Positions 15,664 to 25,402 of a stretch of DNA of 64,000 nt are shown one piece after another. The translations under genes and the position numbers were made by a program. The notes below the pieces were generated by a model, which saw nothing but the letters and a program-made list of their open reading frames with translations, was not told the origin of the DNA and did not search any database. This DNA is from Anaerolineae bacterium (GTDB lineage: Bacteria; Chloroflexota; Anaerolineae; Promineifilales; Promineifilaceae), in NCBI GenBank assembly GCA_020848035.1, contig JADLAX010000090.1, positions 62,001-126,000 of the forward strand, written 5' to 3'. The first letter of the stretch is position 1; each line of letters opens with the position of its first letter.

Positions 15664-17301
15664 CTACGGCAGGGTAAAGTCCGGTTCAACGGTGGTAGAG
15701 ACCTCATTGCCCAAATCATCCGCGCAGGTGACGTTCATGCTAAATTCGGGGGCAAAGAGCCAGACGAGGGTACCACCTACAACCCGGGCCGATTCATGTT
15801 CACGGATGACCAGGTTCACCTCTTGCCCGTTTGCCACATCGTACCCATTGATGGCAGCGGAGACCAGGTTCGGTGCTGTTTCGCTGCAAGCGTATTCCAC
15901 CAGGAACTTACCACCCACTTCTGGTGTGGTCTTGGGACGGAGCATGGTTAATTCGGCCGTAGGCGGGTCGAGTTCCTGACCAGTATCACCTTCTGGCTCA
16001 AAGCAAAGAACCGCCAATCCGTGATTTGGATCAGAAGCACCTTCACCTAAATTAGTGGAATACTTCAACTCCAGGCGAACTATGTTTTCTCCACCCACAG
16101 CAAAAAGATAGTTGCCTGGATTACCAATGCTAGCAGTAGCGTCACCGGTAATTTGAAGATTACCCGCAGAGCTGGACACTGGGTTGAATACCGCATCGGT
16201 TGTAAAGGCAAGTTGGCTACTAGATACTAAAAAGCCATTGCTGTCATATGCTTCCAAAGTCACATTATGGTCTGTGGCTCGGATCAAGTTCAAATCCCCA
16301 TAGTCAAGCATTCTAACGGTAAAAAAATCGACGGAAACGTCAGGAGCAAAAGTAAACGTATACCGATGTTCTTTATCAGCATTGGCAAAACCGCTTAAAG
16401 GATCCATACCAAAATTAAGGCCTCCAGGCGAACCATATGCGGCCGGAGACACGTCTTCCGCCAAAGCAATTGTGTTTCCGCTTGGGCTGCTAATGTTTAA
16501 GTATTGATTAACAACGCCTAAGCCTTCAACAGAGCTTCCAGGAGCAACCGCATTAAAATCAACACATTCTGTGGCTTCAGGAAAATCAACACTATCTTCC
16601 ACATCAAAACAGAGGTCAGCAAAACCATGATTGGGATCTGAGGCAATCTCAGAATTGTTAGTTGAAAATTTAATTACCAATCGGGTAATTCCTAAGCCAT
16701 AAACTGAAAATGCAAAATTCCCCGGTTCTCCGCGTTCAGCGGTGGCATCACCAGTAACCCCTAAATTGCCAGCTGAACCGGTTGAGGGATTCGCGGAGGC
16801 ATCGCTAGTAAAGACAAGATCGCTTGTAGTAATCAGAAAGCCTTTGCTGTCGTAAGCCTGCAAGGATATGCTGTGCTCAGTGGCCAAAACTGTATTTAGG
16901 TCGCCAAAATCTAATATTCTAACTGAGAAATAGGACACAGAAACATCAGGGGCAAATAAAAATTCATACTCATGAACTTTTGCCAAGTCTGAAAAACCCT
17001 CCAAAATGCCTAAATTAGCATTTCCGCCATCAGAGGAGCCATAGGCAGCTGGAGATTGACCACCATGAATTGCTACAATGTTACCAGAGCCTGTAATGTT
17101 AAGATCAGGATGTACAGTGCCTAAGCCTTCAACAGAGGCTCCTGGCGTTAAGATGCTAAAATCTGCGCAGCTAACAGCCGTAGGTGCATTAATGGGTAAG
17201 GCTTGAGAGCTAGCAGCGGCCGTGCCAATTTCAGCCATTACAAAAAAAATGATGCCAAACAAAGAAATAAAAATAATATTGCGAACCAATTTGGAAAACA
17301 T
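15664..17301 (-). CDS. Secreted protein with two tandem copies of an unrecognised ~200-residue domain
   Basis: 545 residues from ATG 17301, preceded by AGGAGA at good spacing. The N-terminal helix (LVRNIIFISLFGIIFFVMA) is a signal peptide or membrane anchor. Two repeats follow. The first starts at CADFSILTPGASVEGLGTV, the second at CVDFNAVAPGSSVEGLGVV. Each contains SPAAYGS, FAPDVSV.FF/YFSVR(I/M)LD(F/Y)GDLN, SLQAYDS/TLEAYDS, NPxxxSAGNLxxTGDATA and a closing SDPNHG.A.LCF with a cysteine. The C-terminal 90 residues look like an Ig-type domain with two cysteines. The pattern suggests a calcium- or carbohydrate-binding beta-sandwich on the cell surface. It sits beside the polysaccharide genes but I do not recognise the family. 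Confidence 0.75.
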   Translation of the reverse strand: MFSKLVRNIIFISLFGIIFFVMAEIGTAAASSQALPINAPTAVSCADFSILTPGASVEGLGTVHPDLNITGSGNIVAIHGGQSPAAYGSSDGGNANLGILEGFSDLAKVHEYEFLFAPDVSVSYFSVRILDFGDLNTVLATEHSISLQAYDSKGFLITTSDLVFTSDASANPSTGSAGNLGVTGDATAERGEPGNFAFSVYGLGITRLVIKFSTNNSEIASDPNHGFADLCFDVEDSVDFPEATECVDFNAVAPGSSVEGLGVVNQYLNISSPSGNTIALAEDVSPAAYGSPGGLNFGMDPLSGFANADKEHRYTFTFAPDVSVDFFTVRMLDYGDLNLIRATDHNVTLEAYDSNGFLVSSSQLAFTTDAVFNPVSSSAGNLQITGDATASIGNPGNYLFAVGGENIVRLELKYSTNLGEGASDPNHGLAVLCFEPEGDTGQELDPPTAELTMLRPKTTPEVGGKFLVEYACSETAPNLVSAAINGYDVANGQEVNLVIREHESARVVGGTLVWLFAPEFSMNVTCADDLGNEVSTTVEPDFTLP

Positions 17302-17736
17302 GAGGTTTCTCCTAACAATAAATACTATATTGAGAATGTTAGTGTACAAAGCCATTCTCTCTTATTGGTATACACTTGCTATGCCTATACTATGACCAGA
17401 ATACTAAGATTATATCATATTAAGTACATTACTTTACAGGGAAACTTAAGGGATTGGATCAATGTGGAGCAGTAAAGTTCATTGAGCAATTCAAGACAAC
17501 GCGCAATAAAAGTAAGAAATATTGTGCAACGAGCCCCTAATCCAGCGGTCTATATTGCACCATAAAAAAAATCGGTTAACAGCGCATTTGCTAAAGGGGA
17601 CAGGCTCATGTATTATTTTTCTTTGGTTGATCTTCATTCAGTTTGCTTTGTTGGAATTAGTGCATAGCAGTAATAGGGTTAATAAATATATCAAACTTTT
17701 GATGCTACTACGTCAAAAGACTATGCGGAGCTGTCA
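17302..17736. other. AT-rich intergenic region
   Basis: It holds the ribosome site and promoter of the minus-strand secreted protein and the promoter of the GDP-fucose synthase gene. Only short frames without ribosome sites or recognisable protein features are present. I see no RNA gene or repeat. Confidence 0.6.
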
Positions 17737-18705
17737 ATGTTAAACTGGCCTGATTCGGAAGAGTTTTGGAGCGATTGTCGGGTTTGTGTGACGGGAGGTT
17801 CTGGGTTTCTAGGATCATTTGTTGTTGAAAAGCTGAGACAAAGAGGCGCTAAAGACATTTTCGTCCCACGCAAGAAAGACTACGATTTAGTCGAAATAGA
17901 GGCCGTGAGACAAATGTTGGCAGATGCCAAACCCAACATCATTATTCATTTAGCTGCAAATGTTGGCGGCATTGGTGCTAATCGTGCTCATCCAGCCGAA
18001 TTTTTCTATAACAATTTGATGATGGGTGTGCCGCTACTGCACGAATCGTGGATAGCAGGCGTTAAAAAGTTCGTGGCTATCGGCACCGTGTGCTCTTATC
18101 CTAAATTTGCACCCATTCCTTTTAAGGAAGAGGATTTATGGATTGGCTATCCTGAAGAAACAAATGCTCCTTATGGCTTGGCAAAAAAGATGTTGCTAGT
18201 ACAGTCGCAAACCTATCGGCAACAGTATGGGTTTAACTCGATCTTTCTGTTACCAGTTAACCTTTATGGGCCGAGAGACAATTTCGATCTTGAAACATCC
18301 CACGTTATTCCAGCCCTGATACGAAAATGTGTTGAAGCAAAGGCAAAAAATCTTGATGAAATCGTTGTTTGGGGTGATGGCTCGCCTACACGGGAATTTG
18401 TGTATGTAGAAGACGCAGCTGAAGGAATCTTGTTGGCGACTGAGCGTTATAATAATAGTCAGCCGGTTAACTTGGGAAGTGCTTCAGAAATAAGTATTAA
18501 AGAGCTTGTAGACCTTATCGTATCCTTAACTGGTTTCAAGGGTAAGATTCATTGGGATACAAGCAAGCCCAATGGTCAGCCAAGGCGCAAGTTAGATACC
18601 CAAAGAGCGGAAGCGTTGTTTGGCTTCAAAACATCTACCGACTTGGTAGACGGTCTTAAGGAAACAATTGAAGATTACCAACGAACTTTTATGAAAATTC
18701 GCTGA
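17737..18705 (+). CDS. fcl: GDP-L-fucose synthase (GDP-4-keto-6-deoxymannose 3,5-epimerase/4-reductase)
   Basis: 322 residues, SDR fold. It converts GDP-4-keto-6-deoxy-D-mannose to GDP-L-fucose with NADPH. Characteristic motifs: CVTGGSGFLGS, HLAANVGGIGANRAHPAEFF with the catalytic-site environment, GTVCSYPKFAPIPFKEEDLW, NAPYGLAKK (YxxxK) and NLYGPRDNFDLETSHVIPAL, which is close to the family signature. The upstream enzyme GDP-mannose 4,6-dehydratase (Gmd) is not in this window. ATG follows GTCAATGTTAAA with no strong ribosome site. The region is AT-rich and lacks the octamer. Confidence 0.92.
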   Translation: MLNWPDSEEFWSDCRVCVTGGSGFLGSFVVEKLRQRGAKDIFVPRKKDYDLVEIEAVRQMLADAKPNIIIHLAANVGGIGANRAHPAEFFYNNLMMGVPLLHESWIAGVKKFVAIGTVCSYPKFAPIPFKEEDLWIGYPEETNAPYGLAKKMLLVQSQTYRQQYGFNSIFLLPVNLYGPRDNFDLETSHVIPALIRKCVEAKAKNLDEIVVWGDGSPTREFVYVEDAAEGILLATERYNNSQPVNLGSASEISIKELVDLIVSLTGFKGKIHWDTSKPNGQPRRKLDTQRAEALFGFKTSTDLVDGLKETIEDYQRTFMKIR

Positions 18706-18901
18706 TTCTAGACTGTGGTCTTCAGGATTTTGTGGTGTTGTTCGTGAAACGCGGAACGTGATTATGGAAGCATTTCTCATGTATGATACCTTTTCAGCCC
18801 TTTCAGTTTCCAAAGGCTTCTAAACTATAGATAACGAGTGAACCGAAATTTTCTCCGCAAATATCTATAGAACTGTTCTTTTTGGGGTTTTGGAGAGATT
18901 A

Positions 18902-19690
18902 ATGCGACGTGAATTCGCTGCTGCTGTTCTTAAGAGATTATTGGATCAGGGTCTATTGCATTTAGATCATTCAATCTTGGTTGTAGCCGGGGGAGAGGTA
19001 GATAAGCAACTGTTTCATTCTCTTGGTTTTACAAGTGTTATGATATCCAACCTAGACGATCGCCTAGTTGGTAATGAATTTTCACCATATAGTTGGAACC
19101 TCCAAAACGCTCAATCTCTTACATTTGATGATGAAATGTTCGATTTTTCATTTGTTTCAGACGGACTTCATCATTGTTCCTCTCCTCATAAAGCCCTACT
19201 GGAAATGTATCGAGTTACGAAAAGAGGTGTAATTGTCATCGAATCCCGAGACAGCTTATTGATGTCCATAGCTGAAAAACTGAAGTTGACCCAATCTTAT
19301 GAACTAACGGCCGTAATCAACAATAACTTTAAATATGGTGGGGTTGACAATACAGAAATTCCTAACTTCATTTACCGATGGACAGAAAACGAATTCAAAA
19401 AGACCATTCAGTCTTTTAACCCTATTGGTAGACACACCTTTCACTTTTTTTACGATCTTAATCTACCTTTTCGCATGGCCTCGCAAAGAAAAGGTAGAAC
19501 TTTTTACTATCTGCTCAAAGTAGCCCAACCATTTGCCAAGCTGTTTACGTATTTATTCAAAAAGCAGGGTAACTCATTTTCTATGGTGACGCTCAAACCC
19601 GCCATTCCAGAAGACTTATGGCCCTGGTTGGATAGTCAAGAAGGTTGTATTGTGTTCAAAACAAATGGTTCAGGTGCCGTGTCGAAGTAA
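18902..19690 (+). CDS. Class I SAM-dependent methyltransferase, polysaccharide locus
   Basis: 262 residues from ATG 18902, with GGAGAG about six bases upstream. A methyltransferase-11-like core: ILVVAGGEVDKQLFHSLGF in the SAM-binding position (glycine-rich loop atypical), NLDDR, then FDFSFVSDGLHHCSSPHKAL and EMYRVTKRGVIVIESRD. The C-terminal half (TENEFKKTIQSFNPIGRHTF onward) is basic and aromatic and may bind a lipid-linked or sugar substrate. Sugar O- or N-methylation is a guess from context. Confidence 0.75.
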   Translation: MRREFAAAVLKRLLDQGLLHLDHSILVVAGGEVDKQLFHSLGFTSVMISNLDDRLVGNEFSPYSWNLQNAQSLTFDDEMFDFSFVSDGLHHCSSPHKALLEMYRVTKRGVIVIESRDSLLMSIAEKLKLTQSYELTAVINNNFKYGGVDNTEIPNFIYRWTENEFKKTIQSFNPIGRHTFHFFYDLNLPFRMASQRKGRTFYYLLKVAQPFAKLFTYLFKKQGNSFSMVTLKPAIPEDLWPWLDSQEGCIVFKTNGSGAVSK

Positions 19691-19712
19691 CGTTTTACGA
19701 TACCTTAGTCAC

Positions 19713-20834
19713 CTAAATATTGGGAGTAAACTGACTCGTAGCCTGCTTGTAAACTGCTACTGTTTCGCGTGCCATCTTCTCCCACGAAAATCTGGTCGCA
19801 TTTCGCTTACCTCTTAGACGAAGTTCTTGCTGCAGCGCCTTATCCATTGCCACTTCCGCAATTTTTGCAGCTATCTCTTCAACATCGTAAGGATCGAAAT
19901 ATAATGCTGCATCTCCAGCAACTTCAGGCAAAGAACCTGCAAACGAGGAGATTACAGGCACACCTGCATTCATTGCCTCTAAAACCGGTAACCCAAAGCC
20001 CTCATAAATGGATGGAAAAACTAAACAGTGCGCTTGAGCTAAAACCTGGTCCAAAACCGCATCTTCTAGATACCCGGTTGCTCTGATGCTTCCGATGGCG
20101 CTTTCATTGTGAAGCAGTGGTTCTGGCAGATGTCCAACCAACACTAGTTGATGAGGCAACTTATATTTTTTTTGAGCCAATAGGAAAGCCTGAATGAGGC
20201 GATCGATATTTTTGTTAGGGGTTGGGCTACTAAAGGCAATTATATAAGGTGGCACAATCTTTAGGTCTGTCCACAAATTAGCGGTTTCTTTATTAATTAT
20301 TGTTTTGTTTGGTAAGCCAGGATAGAGTACTTGCAGCTTTTGTGGAGGAATCTGATAAGCATTTAATATTTCTTGGTAAGAAAACTCCGAATCAGTGATC
20401 ACTTGGGTGGCACGTAGAGCAGACTGTCTCACAAAAAAACTTAGCGCCAGGCGCTTAGTGATGGGCATTAGCTGTCCGAAAGCCTTATGATTCAAATCAT
20501 GTATAGTTACTACAGACGGTAAAGGCACCCGCAAAGGTGAAACATAGCATAAGGAGTGCACAAGCTCGATATTGTAAAGCTCTAAAAGAGCGGGAAGTTT
20601 AAACTGCTCAAAGAAGTACCTTCGCAAACGACTGACAGCGCGCACTGGACAAACTATACGTTTGAAGTTTGGAAGATCAGGAATAGGCCAATCGGTACCT
20701 TCTTGATTCACAAATACAATGTATTCATTTGCATAGTCTAGTTTGGCCAACCCCTCTAACAAACCGGCGGCATATCTTTCCACCCCACCGACCTGAGACG
20801 GAATTAAGTAGAGCAAATTTATCCCAACGCGCAT
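19713..20834 (-). CDS. GT4-family glycosyltransferase
   Basis: 373 residues, GT-B fold. N-terminal acceptor domain begins MRVGINLLYLIPSQVGGVER with the usual GGxxR loop; VVTIHDLNHKAFG is in the middle. The C-terminal nucleotide-sugar domain has AFSSPTPNKNIDRLI, a CLVFPSIYEGFGLPVLEAM EX7E motif and AGVPVISSFAGSLPEVAGDAA. It should add one sugar to the lipid-linked repeat unit at the cytoplasmic membrane face; donor and acceptor are unknown. It is the last gene of the minus-strand operon that starts at 27959, 16 bases after the FkbM gene. Confidence 0.9.
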   Translation of the reverse strand: MRVGINLLYLIPSQVGGVERYAAGLLEGLAKLDYANEYIVFVNQEGTDWPIPDLPNFKRIVCPVRAVSRLRRYFFEQFKLPALLELYNIELVHSLCYVSPLRVPLPSVVTIHDLNHKAFGQLMPITKRLALSFFVRQSALRATQVITDSEFSYQEILNAYQIPPQKLQVLYPGLPNKTIINKETANLWTDLKIVPPYIIAFSSPTPNKNIDRLIQAFLLAQKKYKLPHQLVLVGHLPEPLLHNESAIGSIRATGYLEDAVLDQVLAQAHCLVFPSIYEGFGLPVLEAMNAGVPVISSFAGSLPEVAGDAALYFDPYDVEEIAAKIAEVAMDKALQQELRLRGKRNATRFSWEKMARETVAVYKQATSQFTPNI

Positions 20835-20850
20835 AATTACCTACCTGAAC

Positions 20851-21807
20851 TTAAATTTCGTAATTCCATACCCTAAATTTTTTGGCCTCGCTCACTCTTT
20901 GCTGAGCAGTTTCAAGATTACGAAGAAATATATAATTGTATTCCAGTGCAGGTTGATTCCTACTGGTAGCACTCCATTTTTTTTCTGGAACGGCAGTTAA
21001 TTGCCTCGTGTATGGATCATATGTATATGGATATAGTCCATAAGCGGCCATTCTATGGAAAACCTCCAAGGGATCGGCATTGGGATCATGGTCACTAACA
21101 TTTTCGACAACAATTTCAATAATAACAGCTTGCAAGAGAGGATTTTCAAGTAGCTGCTCACTTCCTTTCAACACAGGTGTGGTGAATCCCTCAACATCTA
21201 TTTTGATCAATGCCGGTTGTTTAGAACCTACCGCTGAATCGAGGGAAACCATTTCTACTTCACGGTACTGCTCCGGTGACATATTAGTGTGTACATCGAG
21301 GACACGGTTCACAGTATCCAGCCCTTTAGTAAAACTAACATGGGTACACTTATCGCCCACAGCAAATGGGTAAAATTCAACCAGTCGGTTGATTTCGTTG
21401 AGACGGCAATTCGAGAGCAAAACAGCACCAGCTTCGTCACCGGGTTCAAAAGCAATGGTATTACAGCCAACAACACCACTGGCAAGAACGGTATAAACAC
21501 CAACATTAGCACCTACATCAACAAATAGGTCAGATGGCCGTAAAAAATGGAGCAAGAACGACATATCATAAAATTCAGCTAGACCCGTGTAAATATTCAT
21601 GGTTGCACCCCAAAGCCCGGGGCGAACCAGCAATCTTGTTTCATTCACGAAGGGCATCAAAACTGGCCCAGGAACTAGACGACTGCCCAACTGCCAGAAA
21701 AACCATTTTTTCCAAGCCAGCCTTTTGTGCCTAGCCGTAAAAGGATGATTGTGTATTTCATTTATTGTGAAATACATTCCTTTGAACAGTGAATTGAATG
21801 GTTTCAA
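20851..21807 (-). CDS. FkbM family methyltransferase
   Basis: 318 residues. The start is TTG 21807, supported by AAAGGAG six bases upstream. FkbM motifs: LFVDVGANVGVYTVLAS (SAM site), TIAFEPGDEAGAVLLSNC, FYPFAVGD, EMVSLDS and LIKIDVEGFTTPVLKGSEQLL. It probably O-methylates a sugar of the polysaccharide. A basic aromatic N-terminus (RLAWKKWFFWQLGS) suggests membrane association. It lies between the Wzy-like and GT4 genes; a 132-bp gap separates it from the Wzy-like gene, so an internal promoter is possible. Confidence 0.88.
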   Translation of the reverse strand: MKPFNSLFKGMYFTINEIHNHPFTARHKRLAWKKWFFWQLGSRLVPGPVLMPFVNETRLLVRPGLWGATMNIYTGLAEFYDMSFLLHFLRPSDLFVDVGANVGVYTVLASGVVGCNTIAFEPGDEAGAVLLSNCRLNEINRLVEFYPFAVGDKCTHVSFTKGLDTVNRVLDVHTNMSPEQYREVEMVSLDSAVGSKQPALIKIDVEGFTTPVLKGSEQLLENPLLQAVIIEIVVENVSDHDPNADPLEVFHRMAAYGLYPYTYDPYTRQLTAVPEKKWSATSRNQPALEYNYIFLRNLETAQQRVSEAKKFRVWNYEI

Positions 21808-21939
21808 CGCTTACTCCTTTAAAGCAGTGTGCAAACTAAGCATGGAAAGAGTTCTTCATTCTGTAATCATTTGCCTGAGTATCCAGAGAAAAACGGGGAA
21901 TCCCCGTCTAAGAAGCACATTCCATATTGGAAACTGACT

Positions 21940-23292
21940 CTAAATTCCACTATTTAAGCTTGACAATGATCTATCAGCTTCGCTGCGATTGGTTTCTTTT
22001 GGTTTTTTTATTTTTTCTTTAATAAACATGCCACTGTATAACACTGCGATTACCAACCACTTTTGCCGTTCATCGATACCCGGCTTTGTCATATCAATCA
22101 GCAAAAAGCCAAGAACACCTGCAGCAAGTCCAACGCGATCGGGTAATTGAACCGATCTAAGACTGTTTTTAATTCTACTCAAAGCCAAAATGAGAGCCTG
22201 CCAGTATATAAAGATAATTCCTAACAAGCCCAGAATTCCACTAGTAAACCAAAGTTGCAAAATGACATTATGAACCTGTAACAACTCGCCAGTACTAACC
22301 TGTAGCTGACTGGACGTGTTATCTAGTCCTACGCCAATGATAGGAGAGTTTGAAATGTATTGCAGAGCTAGGGAGTAAGTCTCTAGACGAACGGGACCAC
22401 TTCCTTCAATGACACGATTGAGTCCGTCACGACCTAACAAATTTTGAACTTTTTCAACTGATGTGAGAAATTCAAAACCACGAGGAATAAACAGCACAAC
22501 TAGACCTAAGAATGCTACTGAAACGATAAATAACAACAGAGGGAAGATTACTTTTCCTGACACACCAAAGTTTTTTAACCTCACGAGTAGCACGGTAGAA
22601 CACGCTATAAAAGCACCCATGTAACCACTGACCGAACCGGTCAGCACAAGGGCCATTGCCATGATCCCAAAACTGACTAACCAAAAAACATCTTGTAGTT
22701 TCCATGACCGCGCATGTGCTAACCATCGATCAAAAACAATTGGCAAAACCAAGGTAAGAAACAGTGCCTGCGCATTGGAGTGACCAAAAGTACCTGCAAA
22801 ACGGCCGTTGCCCGAAGAACCATACCCAGGAATGGTGGCAGCAGGATGGTTACTTGAAATAAAACGAGGACCTAAATTTACGCCAGTTGTGAAGTCGAGC
22901 AAAGCTACAGTAGAAGTGAATAATGCTCCAATAACTAACAAATTAAGTGCAGCTCTCGAATAGCCACGCGAAGCTGCATCCACAGCAACTCCCATCCATA
23001 TGGAAAAAACAAACCACTGTTTCAATACCTGTATAAAGCTCTCTCTAGCATCAACGCTGTTAAAAAAGGTCGCAAACAACCCACCAAACAGAACAAAAAA
23101 AGACGGAATCCAAAATGGATGGTAAGGAAACTTAAGCTTGACAAATTTCCCTCTAACAACCCACCAATCAACAAAAGCTGCACCCCCAGCCAGGAGAAAA
23201 AGCATATTAGGGATCGTTTGAGAAGTACCAGGAAAGTAAAGTAAATATAGGGGAATCGTAGCTGTTCCCAATAAAAACAAAAATATGCTCAC
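21940..23292 (-). CDS. O-antigen ligase/polymerase family membrane protein (Wzy-like), first copy
   Basis: 450 residues, about 11 hydrophobic helices. The large loop carries SSNHPAATIPGYGSSGNGRFAGTFGHSN, split here as the recognisable G-R-F-A-G-T-F-G-H-S-N segment, and the C-terminal loop has NSPIIGVGLDNTSSQL followed by VHNVILQLWFTSGILGLLG, typical of the Wzy_C/WaaL family. It should polymerise or ligate lipid-linked repeats on the outer membrane face. Start GTG 23292. A second family member lies at 30855-32213, so one may polymerise and the other ligate (inference). Confidence 0.85.
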   Translation of the reverse strand: MSIFLFLLGTATIPLYLLYFPGTSQTIPNMLFLLAGGAAFVDWWVVRGKFVKLKFPYHPFWIPSFFVLFGGLFATFFNSVDARESFIQVLKQWFVFSIWMGVAVDAASRGYSRAALNLLVIGALFTSTVALLDFTTGVNLGPRFISSNHPAATIPGYGSSGNGRFAGTFGHSNAQALFLTLVLPIVFDRWLAHARSWKLQDVFWLVSFGIMAMALVLTGSVSGYMGAFIACSTVLLVRLKNFGVSGKVIFPLLLFIVSVAFLGLVVLFIPRGFEFLTSVEKVQNLLGRDGLNRVIEGSGPVRLETYSLALQYISNSPIIGVGLDNTSSQLQVSTGELLQVHNVILQLWFTSGILGLLGIIFIYWQALILALSRIKNSLRSVQLPDRVGLAAGVLGFLLIDMTKPGIDERQKWLVIAVLYSGMFIKEKIKKPKETNRSEADRSLSSLNSGI

Positions 23293-23321
23293 ACTTTAGT
23301 CCTTACTCGTGGGAAAAGTCC

Positions 23322-24611
23322 CTAAACGTGAAGTACTCGTCGTTTTTCGATAGTATATTGCCGCATAACCAAAGAAAAACTTAGCAAAAAGACAATAATC
23401 TCCGTAGCCAATGTAATATAGGCTGCGCCCAGGTATCCAAAACGCGGTATCAGAATGAGATTTGCACCTAGATTAAAAAGCATTCCAGTAACAGTGGCCC
23501 AAAACACAAGTTTTTGCATATGGATACTGATCAAGGTGAAATGACACAGCTTTCCCAGACTCGAAAAAATCAAGGCCACCAACAAAATCTGAAGAATTCT
23601 GTAAGTGGACAGTAATTCCGAGCCATAGACGACCAAGATAATTTGTTTAGCAAAAATTGTGCCAATCAAAGCAATGAGCGTAGTCCCTATAAACAAAATT
23701 ATACCAATACGAGAAGAGAGGCGAATTGCTGATTTATGCGAAAGCTCAGCTTGTTTGGATAATAATGGGAATCCACCGATAGCCAACGAGTTAATGACCC
23801 CGTTAAGTCCCAAATATAAATTATAGGCTGCACCATAAATCGCAACGTCACTAACCGATTTCATTGTTCCTAACAGGACACTATCGGCACGGCCGTTTGC
23901 TACAGCTGAAAGATCCGAGAAGGCTAATGGCAGCGATTGACGGATTAAAGCTACCCACTCAGAAAATGCAAAACGAAGCTTTATAGGAATAACCTTACTC
24001 TTAACCAGTCTTAAGGTTATAAAGAACAGAACAACTCGAACAAAGATAAAACCAACTAGCACAATCAGTAGATCGCCATTCAATAGTGGAATCAGCCAAG
24101 CTATGCCGAAAAGACTCAGCTTGTGAAATATAGAAAGGTACAAAGGAAACTCAAAGCGGGAAATAGCTTGAAACGCACCATTCAGCAGCACCAGTGTATT
24201 TCCCAAACCGTTAAAAATTGCTACCAACCATATCGTCGTCCGCGTAAGGTCGTCAATCGGTAATAACAAACTTATTCCAAATGCTACAACTAATGTTGCT
24301 GGCATCGTAAAAAACAGACGAATTGTTAAACTGTTGGAAATGATATGCTGGCGTTCCTCTTCTCTTTGCGCAAAATTTCGAATAACTACTTGAGTCATTC
24401 CCATACTGAGAAGGGAGTTAAGCAATGCAATTAAGGCCTTGGCATAAATAAATGCTCCTAAAGTATTTGCTCCAAGCAGGCGAGCAATTACAATGGTAAT
24501 TGCAAAGTCCCCGCCCATTTCCACCAAACTTTGTACAGATCCGAAGCTTGTATTGGACAATAGCTTTCTCAGGGTGCCGGTGGAAAGTCTATCAAAATTA
24601 CGAATAAACAT
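23322..24611 (-). CDS. Wzx-type polysaccharide flippase (MOP superfamily)
   Basis: About 429 residues with some 12 predicted helices. The N-terminal SNTSFGSVQSLVEMGGDFAI and ARLLGANTLGAFIYAKAL are typical of the polysaccharide transport/MVF-like family, and the C-terminus ends with paired helices and a basic tail. It translocates undecaprenyl-linked repeat units across the membrane. I take ATG 24611; TTG 24617 is the alternative. It sits between the sulfotransferase and Wzy-like genes in the minus-strand operon. Confidence 0.88.
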   Translation of the reverse strand: MFIRNFDRLSTGTLRKLLSNTSFGSVQSLVEMGGDFAITIVIARLLGANTLGAFIYAKALIALLNSLLSMGMTQVVIRNFAQREEERQHIISNSLTIRLFFTMPATLVVAFGISLLLPIDDLTRTTIWLVAIFNGLGNTLVLLNGAFQAISRFEFPLYLSIFHKLSLFGIAWLIPLLNGDLLIVLVGFIFVRVVLFFITLRLVKSKVIPIKLRFAFSEWVALIRQSLPLAFSDLSAVANGRADSVLLGTMKSVSDVAIYGAAYNLYLGLNGVINSLAIGGFPLLSKQAELSHKSAIRLSSRIGIILFIGTTLIALIGTIFAKQIILVVYGSELLSTYRILQILLVALIFSSLGKLCHFTLISIHMQKLVFWATVTGMLFNLGANLILIPRFGYLGAAYITLATEIIVFLLSFSLVMRQYTIEKRRVLHV

Positions 24612-24625
24612 GCCCAAAACCTGAC

Positions 24626-25363
24626 TTATGTTCCAGCATCAACTGTGTACCAATCGTAAATACATTTTGCTCTATTGAGGAGCGGCTGCAACGACTTATC
24701 CTTCAATTGCGCCTGTAACGCGAGTTTAGCCATTCTCCTTTTTTCAGAAGGTCTTCCAACTAAATTCTCATCGTGGTAACCAGCATACTGATTACCAAAT
24801 TGTTCGACCATTTCAAAGCATTTATTCACGTTTTCATCAGTGTGTTCAAATACAGAAAAAGAGGTCTGAAATTTGTCGTTTAGTTGCATGATCACATTGC
24901 CAAAATCGTCCGTCACATTCTCGAAGGTGGTCAACAAATAGCTATCCCGATACGGTTTAATCCGCTCATAAAAGTCAATGTAGCTTCTTAAACCCTGTTT
25001 TAATGATAAATAGGGGCGAAAAATATTTAAGGATGTAACGGCTTCGGCTGGCTGTCGTATGATAATCATGGTTGGAATACCGTTACGGGATGCGGTAACG
25101 ATTTGCGAGGGACGATGTACATGGTGAGAAACCACTCTCTTTGGTCCGTTTGCTAATAGGAATGCTGCATAAGCAAAGCTGTTTCCAGAGCGCGGAAACC
25201 CCTCGATAACAATTTCGGTTTCTTTGTTAACGAGAAGGTCACCTGACACCAAATTGGACTTTGGGGAGATATGCCACCAAAATCGGTACAGAGTAGGGTA
25301 ACGATCAACAATTAATCCAACTTCAAACTTCAGCTGCAATAACATGCGGGTTAATGATCTCAA
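24626..25363 (-). CDS. Sulfotransferase family protein
   Basis: 245 residues. A 5'-phosphosulfate-binding loop EGFPRSGNSFAYAAF and the 3'-phosphate region VTASRNGIPTMIIIRQPAEAVTS identify a PAPS-dependent sulfotransferase fold. IDFYERIKPYRDSYLLTTFE matches the usual helix/strand after it. TTG 25363 has a good AAAGGTG ribosome site; ATG 25345 is possible. Context suggests that it sulfates the exopolysaccharide or a sugar intermediate. No PAPS-synthesis genes are in the window. Confidence 0.75.
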   Translation of the reverse strand: MRSLTRMLLQLKFEVGLIVDRYPTLYRFWWHISPKSNLVSGDLLVNKETEIVIEGFPRSGNSFAYAAFLLANGPKRVVSHHVHRPSQIVTASRNGIPTMIIIRQPAEAVTSLNIFRPYLSLKQGLRSYIDFYERIKPYRDSYLLTTFENVTDDFGNVIMQLNDKFQTSFSVFEHTDENVNKCFEMVEQFGNQYAGYHDENLVGRPSEKRRMAKLALQAQLKDKSLQPLLNRAKCIYDWYTVDAGT

Positions 25364-25402
25364 TGTTTCACCTTTATCAATGTAGGCAAAATTGCGCTCT
25401 TG

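Noticed and set aside
17522..17743. Small plus-strand ORF upstream of fcl
   Set aside because: No ribosome site, no recognisable motif, and its end overlaps the fcl start; probably leader DNA.
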